From contig DJPP01000074.1 in the NCBI GenBank assembly GCA_002438575.1, forward strand, positions 1-7,961: a DNA stretch of 7,961 nucleotides. The letters are read 5' to 3'. This stretch comes from Oscillospiraceae bacterium UBA6409 (GTDB lineage: Bacteria; Bacillota; Clostridia; Oscillospirales; Oscillospiraceae). Position 1 is the stretch's first letter. Each line of letters starts with the position of its first letter. Under the pieces are notes generated by a model. The model made no database searches. It worked only from the letters and a program-made list of their open reading frames with translations, and was not told the origin of the DNA. Shown here piece after piece: positions 1 through 6,299 of the stretch. The position numbers and the translations under genes are program-made.

Positions 1-761
1 ACATGGCGCAGTATCACGCCGGGATAGTCGTACTGCATACGGGTCATGGCGGTGATGAGGTTCTGCAGGTCCAGTGCCGTCTTTGGCATACGGAGCAGCA
101 GCAGTTCGAATTTCCCGTCGTCCATCTGTACGCGGGAGGGATCCAGCTTCACCAGGCCGCCCAGGGAGGTGGAATTACACACGGCGCCGAAAATGAACTC
201 GCCCTCAAAGCGCTCACCGTCCGCCTCCACCGCGCAGCGGTAGGGCCGCAGGGAGTCCAGGTCGCCCAGCCCCTCCAGAATGTAGGCAAAATGGCCCAGG
301 GCGTTCTTGGCCGCCTGGGTGGCGGAGTAGGAGGACCGGGTAAAGGCCCCGAAGGAAGCCACATAGGCGAAATAGCGGTCGTTATGCCGCCCCACGTCCA
401 GGGGGCAGGGCTTGCCTGTGGCGGCCGCCTCCGCCGCCGCGGACAGCATGGTGTGAAGATGCAGGCTCATGGCAAAGTCGTTGGTGCTGCCGCAGGGCAG
501 ATAGCCCAGCAGGGGGCGCTGCTCCAGCTGCATAAGCCCGGACAGCGTCTCGTTCAGCGTGCCGTCGCCGCCGGCACAGACCACCATGTCGTACTGCCCG
601 CCCCACCGGGCGGCGATATCGCGGGCCTGACCGCCCGCCTCGGTGATATAGACCCGTACCAGATAGCCGGCACGGGAGAACTGCGCCACGGCATCGAACA
701 GCGGGGCGCGGGATTTTGTCTTTCCCGCACGGGGATTGACGATAAACAAGAGCTTTTTCAT
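1..761 (-). CDS. Diacylglycerol kinase-family lipid kinase (3' end cut by window)
   Basis: Only the first 253 residues are visible; relatives are usually about 290-310 residues, so a short C-terminal part is missing. The protein begins MKKLLFIVNPRAGK, the typical first strand and nucleotide-binding loop of the DAGK catalytic domain. It then shows the hallmark GGDGT at residues 64-68 followed by LNET, LGYLPCGSTNDFA near 85-97, and a central FGAFT...SY..TQ..KN segment near 140-155, all characteristic of the YegS/DgkB/BmrU group. Members phosphorylate diacylglycerol or related lipids using ATP at the inner membrane face, feeding phosphatidic acid back into phospholipid synthesis; the exact lipid cannot be told from sequence. 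The ATG at 759-761 is chosen because the homology starts there and GGAAGG lies about 7 bases upstream. The gene is transcribed divergently from the AI-2E-family gene. Family assignment is firm; substrate is inferred. Confidence 0.93.
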   Translation of the reverse strand, partial: MKKLLFIVNPRAGKTKSRAPLFDAVAQFSRAGYLVRVYITEAGGQARDIAARWGGQYDMVVCAGGDGTLNETLSGLMQLEQRPLLGYLPCGSTNDFAMSLHLHTMLSAAAEAAATGKPCPLDVGRHNDRYFAYVASFGAFTRSSYSATQAAKNALGHFAYILEGLGDLDSLRPYRCAVEADGERFEGEFIFGAVCNSTSLGGLVKLDPSRVQMDDGKFELLLLRMPKTALDLQNLITAMTRMQYDYPGVILRH

Positions 762-817
762 AGGGACACCCTTCCATACCATCGTAATTCTCGGATGCTG
801 CGCGGGGTTGTCCGAGT

Positions 818-846
818 ATGATACCACAGTTGCGGCGGGATTGCAA
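818..846 (-). promoter_or_regulatory. Sigma-A-type promoter for the lipid kinase gene
   Basis: Read on the minus strand, TTGCAA (841-846) is followed by a 17-base spacer and TATCAT (818-823). This predicts a start near 811 and a leader of about 50 bases. The leader can form a weak hairpin, CTCGGA (790-795) with TCCGAG (811-816). The call rests on consensus match and spacing only. Confidence 0.6.
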
Positions 847-884
847 TACACATTCCGCCGCGGGTGTTTGTGCTTCGAAAATTG

Positions 885-913
885 TTGCAAAACGCCGCGC
901 ATACGGGTATGAT
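885..913 (+). promoter_or_regulatory. Sigma-A-type promoter for the AI-2E-family gene
   Basis: TTGCAA (885-890), a 17-base spacer and TATGAT (908-913) form a good sigma-A promoter. Its predicted start lies about 20 bases before the ATG at 942, so the leader is very short. A GTGGGAGG ribosome binding site sits just before the start. The -35 box is the same hexamer as in the divergent promoter. Confidence 0.65.
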
Positions 914-941
914 AGAAAAAACAGCAGTGGGAGGTCCTGCC

Positions 942-2198
942 ATGAAGCGAACGCAGTATTTCAAATGGGGGCTGACGGCCTTTTTGACCGTATGTGCCGT
1001 GCTGGTGTTCTACGACACCTTCTATCAGGCGGGAACGCTGCAGCGGTTCGTGTCCAAGCTGGCCTCCATCCTGGCGCCGGTGCTGTACGGCTTTGCCATC
1101 GCCTATCTGCTGACGCCCATCATGTCCTGTCTGGAACGGGCCATCGCGGCGCTGTGGAAAAAGCTCTTCAAAAAAGAGCTGAAGCAGCCGTCAGGCGCGC
1201 TGCGGCTGGTGAGCATCCTGCTGACCGAGGCCGTGGTCATCTTCCTGCTGTATCTGCTGCTGAGCGTGCTGGTGCCCCAGGTGGTAGACAGCGTGACCAC
1301 CCTGATCAATAACGCGCAGGACTATTACCGCAAGGTCTATCGCTGGGCCAACGACCTGCTGGAGAGCGACAGTGGGATCGGGGTCTGGCTGGCGGGCCTC
1401 ATCACCGAGCGCTATACCGACGGCATGGCCTTTTTGACCGACAAGGTGCTGCCCTGGGCCCAGAAGGCCATTGTGCCGCTGACCAACGGTATCTGGAGTG
1501 GCATCCGCGGCGCAGTGGGCTTTGCCTTTGACCTGATCGTGGGCATCATCGTGTCCATCTACCTGATGGGCATGAAGGAAAAGAGCCTGGCCCGCTGCTG
1601 CAAGGCGGTCTACGCCGCGCTGCCGGAGGAAAAGGCCGACGCAGTCATGCGCGGCACCCGACGGGTGAACGCCATCTTCTCCGGCTTCGTCCGCGGCAAG
1701 CTGCTGGACTCCCTCATCATCGGCATCCTGTGCTTTATCTGCTGCTCCATTCTGAAAATGCCCTACACACCGCTGGTCAGCGTGGTGGTGGGCGTGACCA
1801 ACGTGATCCCCTTCTTCGGCCCCTTCCTGGGTGCGGTGCCGTCGGCATTCCTGATCCTGCTGGTCAGCCCCAGGCAGTGCCTGGTGTTTGTGATCTTTAT
1901 CGTGATATTGCAGCAATTTGACGGCAACATCCTGGGCCCCAAGATCCTGGGCGACGCCACGGGCATTTCCAGCTTCTGGGTCATCGTGGCCATCCTGGTA
2001 GGCGGCGGCTTCGCCGGCGTGCTGGGTATGTTCATCGGCGTGCCGGTGTTCGCCTGTGTGCAGGAGCTGCTGAAATTCCTGATGGACCGCCGGCTGCGGA
2101 AGCGGAATATGCCCACGGAGGCCTACGCCTATGTGGGCCGGGCCAAGGATTCCCCGCCGGAGGACGCGCCCGCGCCCGAACCCAAAGACCCCGCGTGA
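942..2198 (+). CDS. AI-2E/PerM-family multipass membrane protein
   Basis: This 418-residue protein has about eight hydrophobic segments (roughly 7-27, 39-60, 87-112, 190-212, then a dense cluster from 250 to 380) in the order seen in the PF01594 (AI-2E transporter, PerM, YtvI) family. The signature region TNVIPFFGPFLGAVP lies in the second half and is followed by DGNILGPKILGDATGIS, the most conserved family block. The family includes TqsA, an exporter of autoinducer-2, and Na+/H+ antiporters, so the name does not fix the cargo. The start at 942 is preferred over an in-frame ATG at 864 because GGGAGG stands 7 bases before it, the first membrane helix follows at once, and the proposed promoter lies between the two ATGs. 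The C-terminal tail is hydrophilic and rich in Pro, Glu and Asp. It is a single-gene transcript closed by a hairpin at 2206-2240. Confidence 0.93.
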   Translation: MKRTQYFKWGLTAFLTVCAVLVFYDTFYQAGTLQRFVSKLASILAPVLYGFAIAYLLTPIMSCLERAIAALWKKLFKKELKQPSGALRLVSILLTEAVVIFLLYLLLSVLVPQVVDSVTTLINNAQDYYRKVYRWANDLLESDSGIGVWLAGLITERYTDGMAFLTDKVLPWAQKAIVPLTNGIWSGIRGAVGFAFDLIVGIIVSIYLMGMKEKSLARCCKAVYAALPEEKADAVMRGTRRVNAIFSGFVRGKLLDSLIIGILCFICCSILKMPYTPLVSVVVGVTNVIPFFGPFLGAVPSAFLILLVSPRQCLVFVIFIVILQQFDGNILGPKILGDATGISSFWVIVAILVGGGFAGVLGMFIGVPVFACVQELLKFLMDRRLRKRNMPTEAYAYVGRAKDSPPEDAPAPEPKDPA

Positions 2199-2205
2199 TA
2201 TGGCA

Positions 2206-2240
2206 GGCAGGCGGGCACGCAGCCCGCCTGCCTTTTCTTT
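2206..2240 (+). terminator. Intrinsic terminator after the AI-2E-family gene
   Basis: A perfect 11-bp GC-rich stem (GGCAGGCGGGC at 2206-2216 with GCCCGCCTGCC at 2222-2232) encloses a 5-base loop and is followed by TTTTCTTT. It begins 8 bases after the upstream stop codon. The T-run abuts the AAAGGAG of the next gene. Confidence 0.88.
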
Positions 2241-2256
2241 GAAAGGAGCACCCCCC

Positions 2257-2679
2257 ATGACAAAAGACCTCTACGATAAGCTGATGGCCTTCGGCAACGA
2301 CCGGGAGCCGTTTCTCACCCACAACTTTATGCGGACCACCGACCTGGACGACGGCACCGCCACGGTGGTGCTGCCCATGCACAACGAGAGTCTGAACCGC
2401 TGGGGCGGCGCCCACGGCGGCATCCTGTTCTCGCTGTGCGATGTGGCCATGGGCATGGCCATCATGACGCTGCGGCAGGAGATGGTGGTCACGGTGAACG
2501 CCGCCATCGACTATCTGTCCGCCGCTGCCGCCGGCAGCACCCTGACCACTGTGGGCCGGGTGGACCGCCTGGGCGGCAAGCTGGCCTTCTGCTCTGCCGA
2601 GATGACCGACGAGACCGGCAAGGTCATCGTCCGCGCCCACTGTGTCATGTGCTTCACCGGCAAGGCCCTGCCCCTGTGA
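2257..2679 (+). CDS. PaaI-family hotdog-fold thioesterase
   Basis: The 140-residue protein has the usual length and order of a single hotdog domain of the PaaI/YbgC-like acyl-CoA thioesterases. The diagnostic stretch is N47-R-W-G-G-A-HGG (53-55) followed by D62 in LFSLCDVAMGMA. In PaaI-type enzymes the HGG turn and the Asp at the start of the central helix bind and hydrolyse the thioester. A strand with NAAIDYLS and a terminal strand follow as expected. Members cleave acyl- or aryl-CoA thioesters in the cytoplasm, usually as tetramers; the substrate here is unknown. The ATG at 2257 has AAAGGAG (2242-2248) 8 bases upstream. The TGA stop overlaps the GTG start of the DUF3810 gene, implying co-translation. 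No promoter is evident between the preceding hairpin and this start. Confidence 0.92.
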   Translation: MTKDLYDKLMAFGNDREPFLTHNFMRTTDLDDGTATVVLPMHNESLNRWGGAHGGILFSLCDVAMGMAIMTLRQEMVVTVNAAIDYLSAAAAGSTLTTVGRVDRLGGKLAFCSAEMTDETGKVIVRAHCVMCFTGKALPL

Positions 2680-3746
2680 GCGCCCGGGGTCTGCGCCGCT
2701 GGGGCGCGGCGCTGGCGGTGTTTTTCGCCGCATATTTCGCCCTGCGGACCAGCCGCGCGGCCATGACCGCCCTGTGGTACGGCGCCGTACTGCCGGCGGA
2801 ACAGTGGCTGGGGCGGCGGTGGGGGCATCTGGCGCTCTCCGTAGGCGAGGTCCTGATCCTGACGGCGTTGTTCTGCGCCATACTGTGGCTGGCCAACGTG
2901 CCCCGGCGGATCATCGCCGCGCGGGGCCGCCGATGGGGCATGGCCCTGCGCCTGACGCTGACGGCGGCACTGGCGGCGGCCACGGTATACGCCGGTTTCT
3001 GCCTGACCTGGGGCATCGGGTACAACACCGACGGCTTTCAGGAAAAAAGCGGTATCCGCGCCCAGCCTTCCACCGCGGAGACGCTGGCGGAGGTGACGGC
3101 GTATTTTGCCGAAGAGCTGGCCGCCTGCGCCGATGATGTGCCCAGAGACGAAAACGGCGTCTGCGCGCTGGACCGGCAGGCGGCGCTGGACCGCAGCGCT
3201 GCCGCGCTGGATGTTCTCTATGGCGAGTTTCCGTTTCTGGAGGCCGAGACGGGCGGCGCCAAGGGCTTTGCCTGCTCCCGGGCGCTGAGCGCCCTGCGCT
3301 TCACCGGGTTTTACTTCCCCTTCACCGGCGAGCCGAACGTCAACATGGACAGTCCGGCGGCCTTTCTGCCGGCCACCATATGCCATGAACTGGCGCACCA
3401 ACGGGGCATCACGGCGGAGGAGGAGTGCAATTTCATCGGCATACTGGCCGCTGTCCGGTCAGAGGATGCGGGGTACCGCTACTCCGGCTGGCTGACGGGG
3501 TTCGGGTATCTGTCCAACGCCCTGTACAGCGCCGACCGGGAGGCGTGGCAGACCATACGGGACGCACTGCCGGACACGGTGGTGGCCGACCTGCGGGCGG
3601 ATAACGCCTATTGGGCGCAGTTCCGCGGCGCGGTGGCGCAGGTGTCGGACAAGGTCTACGACGGCTTTCTCAAGAGCAACGGCGATACGGACGGCAGCAA
3701 GAGCTACGGCGTGGTCACGGACCTGCTGGTGGCCTATTTCGGATAA
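2676..3746 (+). CDS. DUF3810-family membrane protein with HELAH zinc-protease motif
   Basis: The 356-residue protein has three N-terminal membrane segments (about 8-23, 53-75 and 89-110), then WGIGYN near 112-117 and a large soluble domain. HELAH occupies residues 237-241 and is followed by QRGITAEEECNF, which matches the DUF3810 (PF12725) core. The two His would bind zinc, E238 would be catalytic, and a Glu in the EEE cluster (248-250) could be the third ligand. No substrate is established for the family, so activity is inferred from the motif. The start is a GTG at 2676 whose last two bases and the following A form the thioesterase stop (GTGA). This choice places the first helix directly after a basic N-terminus; the local ribosome binding site is weak, as expected for translational coupling. 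Longer in-frame upstream sequence lies inside the thioesterase gene and is excluded. Confidence 0.88.
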   Translation: MSARGLRRWGAALAVFFAAYFALRTSRAAMTALWYGAVLPAEQWLGRRWGHLALSVGEVLILTALFCAILWLANVPRRIIAARGRRWGMALRLTLTAALAAATVYAGFCLTWGIGYNTDGFQEKSGIRAQPSTAETLAEVTAYFAEELAACADDVPRDENGVCALDRQAALDRSAAALDVLYGEFPFLEAETGGAKGFACSRALSALRFTGFYFPFTGEPNVNMDSPAAFLPATICHELAHQRGITAEEECNFIGILAAVRSEDAGYRYSGWLTGFGYLSNALYSADREAWQTIRDALPDTVVADLRADNAYWAQFRGAVAQVSDKVYDGFLKSNGDTDGSKSYGVVTDLLVAYFG

Positions 3747-3775
3747 AAAAATCTCCCCATCCGGGGAGATTTTTT
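3746..3775. terminator. Bidirectional intrinsic terminator between convergent genes
   Basis: An 8-bp core ATCTCCCC (3751-3758) pairs with GGGGAGAT (3763-3770) around an ATCC loop, extended by A-tract/T-tract pairing on both sides. There is a T-run after the stem on each strand, so it can end the DUF3810 transcript on the plus strand and the MscS-membrane protein transcript on the minus strand. Confidence 0.9.
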
Positions 3776-3789
3776 ATTGGCCTGTTTGA

Positions 3790-4800
3790 TCAGAGGTTGA
3801 CCAGCTGCAGTTCTATATCCTCACCGGACGGCGCGTGCCAGATCAGCAGAGCAGCATTTTCGTTATAATTCTCAACGACCTCCACATGGTTTGAAGCGTC
3901 CGGCTTCGGATGTCCGTCTACGACCGGAAATGTTGTCTCATAGCGCCCATCGCCGGTACGCAGCGTCACGGTGCTGTTTGCGTAAGCCTCCTTCAGCTTG
4001 TCACTATCTTCGGTCTCGCACTCCTGTGTCAGTGAGCCCTTGCAAACGCCCTTGAGATAGTTCGCATAGTAATACTTGCAGACATAGTGGCTCCCCGCCC
4101 CGCCGAACAGCCCCGTGCCGGCACCTGATATCTCCTTCACCCTCTCAAAGTTGAAATAGCGAAGACCGTCCCCATCGCCGCCGCAGCGCACCCAGCCGGA
4201 CACATACGGCAATATTGAGTACACATCCCAGTCCACATACCAGGATTGGAATCTATCTCCTTCTTTAGGGATGCAAACGCCGAAAAACAGATTGTCCCAC
4301 TGGGGCCTCCCCGCCCGGATAGGCCCCAGCGTTTCCCCATTATAGCCAAAATTAAAATAATATATGTTGTGCTCGTCCTCGTGCGTCATATCGCTGTAGG
4401 AAGCGTCGTAGGGCAGCAGCACATCGTAGTAATACGGTTCTATGACCTCCTCGCAGAGCTGCCGCATCATGGGATCCAGCGCCAGCGTCTCCAGACCGGG
4501 GATATCCTCCTCCAGCAGCGCCTCACTGACCGCGTCCAGATAGGCGCACTGCTCCGCCGTCAGCGCGGCGCGGGGCGTGTTGTCCGTCACGGCGGCGTCC
4601 CAGCACGACAGGCCGATGGCCACTGCCGCGGCCCCGGCCACCAGCATGGCCGGAAGGCTGCGGCGCTTCTTCTGCGGTGGCGCGGTGTCATCGCGGGATA
4701 TCTCGTTCCCCGGCGCGGCCCACTCCCGCGGCGGCGCGGAGAACTCCGGCCTCGGCGGAGAAAACTCCGCGGGTGCCGGTGAAAATTCCTTGTCGTTCAT
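3790..4800 (-). CDS. Single-pass membrane protein of unknown function with N-terminal heptad repeat
   Basis: I do not recognise a family. The 336-residue protein starts with a Pro-rich hydrophilic segment (5-35) that repeats a seven-residue unit of the form E-F/W-S/A-x-P, with Glu at 5, 12, 19, 26 and 33. A basic KKRR (44-47) and one hydrophobic helix (about 49-67) follow. By the positive-inside rule the repeat is cytoplasmic and the remaining 270 residues are outside. The outer part is acidic and rich in Tyr, Trp and Gly, with seven Cys after the helix that could form disulfides. No lipobox, HExxH or other catalytic signature is evident. The ATG at 4800 uses GGGAG located inside the last codons of mscS; only three bases separate the two genes, so they form an operon. 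Parts of the gene look lower in GC than its neighbours. The coding call is firm and the function is open. Confidence 0.85.
   Translation of the reverse strand: MNDKEFSPAPAEFSPPRPEFSAPPREWAAPGNEISRDDTAPPQKKRRSLPAMLVAGAAAVAIGLSCWDAAVTDNTPRAALTAEQCAYLDAVSEALLEEDIPGLETLALDPMMRQLCEEVIEPYYYDVLLPYDASYSDMTHEDEHNIYYFNFGYNGETLGPIRAGRPQWDNLFFGVCIPKEGDRFQSWYVDWDVYSILPYVSGWVRCGGDGDGLRYFNFERVKEISGAGTGLFGGAGSHYVCKYYYANYLKGVCKGSLTQECETEDSDKLKEAYANSTVTLRTGDGRYETTFPVVDGHPKPDASNHVEVVENYNENAALLIWHAPSGEDIELQLVNL
4696..4788 (-). repeat. 21-bp/7-residue tandem repeat in the membrane protein N-terminus
   Basis: Residues 5-35 contain four full seven-residue units plus a partial fifth: EFSPAPA, EFSPPRP, EFSAPPR, EWAAPGN and EIS. 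They lie in one register and correspond to a 21-bp unit in DNA. The first three are most alike; the fourth has diverged. Confidence 0.85.
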
Positions 4801-4803
4801 GGC

Positions 4804-5703
4804 TTACTCCCGATCCAGCTCCACCCTGTGGACGGGGCAGGAGAGTCCCTCCTCCTCAAAGGCCATGAACAGCGTGCGGTTCAGCAGGCGCTGCGCCTTG
4901 TAAATATTCTCCTCGTGTGTCTCACCCGCCACCCGGAGCACAACGGCGCGGTTTTCATAGTCCAGCGTCTGTACGCCCAGATAGGCCGGGGCCTTGCTGA
5001 ACAGGTCGGGGTGCTCCCGGTTCAGCTTCGGCAGCACCTCGCCCAGCACCTCCTCCGCCCGCGCCAGACTCTCCTTGTCATAGGGGACCGCCATGTCGCA
5101 CACGGCGAAGGACAGGTCGTTGGATCGGTTGATGAGGCTGCGGATATCGGAGTTGTTGATGATCTTCACGTTTCCGCCGGAGTCCATGATCTGCGTGGTG
5201 CGGATGCCGATCTGCGTGACCGTGCCGCGGAAGTCGCCCACTACGATAATGTCGCCCACCTCGTACTGGTGCTCAAACAGCATGAACGTGCCGGTGATCA
5301 CGTCGGCGATCAGACTCTCCGCGCCGAAGCCGATGATCAGCGCCAGCACGCCGGCGCCGGCCAGCAGCGCCCGCACATCCACGCCCACGATAGACAGCGC
5401 CCACAGCAGCCCCACGATGATCAGCAGATATCGGATAGCGCTGTCCGCCAGCGTGAACACGGTCTTGCCGTGGTTGCTGCTGGGCGACACTCTCTGAAAT
5501 ACGGCTCTGGCCGCCGCCGAAAACAGCACCAGCCCGGAGAACAGTATGATCAGCCGTGTGCCGATGTTCCAGATCTGCGTAAACAGGCCCGCGGGCGCGG
5601 GCACCGCCGCCCGCGCGGCCAGGGCCGCCAGCAGCAGCACGGCGGCCACCCACGGCAGCACCTTGCCCGATTTCTTTTTCATCCCGTTCTTTTCGTTTTC
5701 CAT
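4804..5703 (-). CDS. MscS-family small-conductance mechanosensitive channel
   Basis: The 299-residue protein has the length of classical MscS. Hydrophobic segments lie at about 15-34, 43-66 and 90-107. A pore-lining TM3 region follows, with ALLAGAGVLALIIGFGAESL, which resembles the Ala/Gly-packed TM3 of MscS. Next come the beta-domain block YEVGDIIVVGDFRGTV, IGIRTTQIMD and IINNSDI, the equivalent of the usual V-P-N-S-x-I motif, then the alpha/beta cytoplasmic vestibule domain. Such channels open under membrane tension to release solutes in hypo-osmotic shock. The ATG at 5703 is preceded by AAGGGGAG with a 9-base gap; an in-frame Met at residue 8 lacks a comparable site. It is the first gene of a two-gene operon, with the unknown membrane protein starting 3 bases after its stop, driven by a strong promoter at 5768-5796. 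Confidence 0.95.
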   Translation of the reverse strand: MENEKNGMKKKSGKVLPWVAAVLLLAALAARAAVPAPAGLFTQIWNIGTRLIILFSGLVLFSAAARAVFQRVSPSSNHGKTVFTLADSAIRYLLIIVGLLWALSIVGVDVRALLAGAGVLALIIGFGAESLIADVITGTFMLFEHQYEVGDIIVVGDFRGTVTQIGIRTTQIMDSGGNVKIINNSDIRSLINRSNDLSFAVCDMAVPYDKESLARAEEVLGEVLPKLNREHPDLFSKAPAYLGVQTLDYENRAVVLRVAGETHEENIYKAQRLLNRTLFMAFEEEGLSCPVHRVELDRE

Positions 5704-5767
5704 GATGTATTTCTCCCCTTTTTTATCAATATGACCAGCAGAAATTTAACAATTTTTCTACATAGAC

Positions 5768-5796
5768 AGAATACACCGCCCTGTCGAATATGTCAA
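5768..5796 (-). promoter_or_regulatory. Near-consensus sigma-A promoter of the mscS operon
   Basis: On the minus strand TTGACA (5791-5796), a perfect -35, is followed by exactly 17 bases and TATTCT (5768-5773). The predicted start near 5761 gives a leader of about 58 bases to the ATG at 5703. It is the strongest promoter visible in the window. Confidence 0.82.
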
Positions 5797-5823
5797 CATA
5801 TTGTGCGAAATATCCGAATATTT
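5785..5823. promoter_or_regulatory. AT-rich inverted and direct repeats upstream of and over the mscS -35 box
   Basis: AATATGT (5787-5793) and ACATATT (5796-5802) form a palindrome with a 2-base gap that covers the -35 hexamer. A second inverted repeat pairs AAATAT (5808-5813) with ATATTT (5818-5823). CGAATAT occurs at 5785 and again at 5815, exactly 30 bp apart. This could be a repressor operator, an activator site or simply an UP-like AT-rich stretch; no regulator is identifiable. Confidence 0.4.
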
Positions 5824-5837
5824 TGTCATTTCTACGC

Positions 5838-5869
5838 AAAAACGCCCGCCCTGCGTTATGCAGGGCGGG
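5838..5869 (-). terminator. Intrinsic terminator after ybaB
   Basis: Read on the minus strand, a perfect 10-bp stem (CCCGCCCTGC with GCAGGGCGGG, plus-strand arms at 5845-5854 and 5860-5869) with a 5-base loop is followed by CGTTTTT. It starts 17 bases past the ybaB stop and insulates the mscS promoter just downstream. The opposite side carries a short TTTT, so weak activity on the plus strand is possible. Confidence 0.9.
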
Positions 5870-5886
5870 TGCTTTTCTATCACGAT

Positions 5887-6252
5887 TTACAGACCCAAAC
5901 CGGGGATATTCAGCCCGCCGGTGAGCGAGCTCATGGAGCTGTTCATGGCATCATCTGCCTGCCGAAGTGCCTCATTTACCGCAGAAATGACCAGATCCTG
6001 CAACATTTCCGCGTCCTCCGGATCGATGACGTCGGGCTTGATGGTCAGCTTGGTCAGCTCCTTTTTGCCGGTGACCACTGCCGTTACCGCGCCGCCGCCC
6101 ACCGAGGCGGTAAACTCCGTTTTTTCAACTTCTTCCTGCGCTTTTGCCATATCCTGCTGCATTTTCAGCAGTTTTTGCTGCATTTGCGCCTGCTGCTGCA
6201 TCATTCCGGCGCCGCCGGTAAAGCCCCTGCGGGCGCTGTATCCCTTTGCCAT
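5887..6252 (-). CDS. ybaB: YbaB/EbfC-family nucleoid-associated protein
   Basis: The 121-residue protein matches YbaB/EbfC (PF02575) in length and layout. A Gln/Met-rich N-terminal helix (about 16-43) comes first, then strands containing [20 protein letters not shown] and [12 protein letters not shown], and a C-terminal helix with [13 protein letters not shown]. It ends in a Gly/Leu-rich tail, [12 protein letters not shown]. Members form tweezer-like dimers that bind DNA and affect nucleoid organisation and gene expression. The short basic, Gly-rich N-terminus ([16 protein letters not shown]) precedes the helix. The ATG at 6252 has AAAGGAG at 6261-6267 with an 8-base gap. Its position directly downstream of dnaX is the classic gene order; recR, which commonly comes next, is absent here because a terminator and mscS follow. 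Confidence 0.95.
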   Translation of the reverse strand: MAKGYSARRGFTGGAGMMQQQAQMQQKLLKMQQDMAKAQEEVEKTEFTASVGGGAVTAVVTGKKELTKLTIKPDVIDPEDAEMLQDLVISAVNEALRQADDAMNSSMSSLTGGLNIPGLGL

Positions 6253-6299
6253 ATTCGTTTCTCCTTTATATCGATCTGTTCATTTTGCCAGTGTAAACT

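Noticed and set aside
3..821. A 272-codon plus-strand open frame opposite the lipid kinase
   Set aside because: The minus strand carries GGDGT and other kinase motifs; the plus-strand translation shows no family features.
864..941. An upstream ATG at 864 as the start of the AI-2E-family protein
   Set aside because: The proposed promoter lies downstream of it, it lacks a good ribosome binding site, and the extra 26 residues do not look like family sequence; the ATG at 942 has GGGAGG.
1191..2258. A 355-codon minus-strand open frame opposite the AI-2E-family gene
   Set aside because: The translation is His-, Gln- and Gly-rich without domain features, and the opposite strand encodes an obvious membrane protein over the same bases.
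4600..4604. A lipoprotein signal at the Cys of GLSC in the unknown membrane protein
   Set aside because: Gly stands at the -3 position where Leu is expected, and a 47-residue hydrophilic segment precedes the helix, which is unlike a lipoprotein signal peptide.
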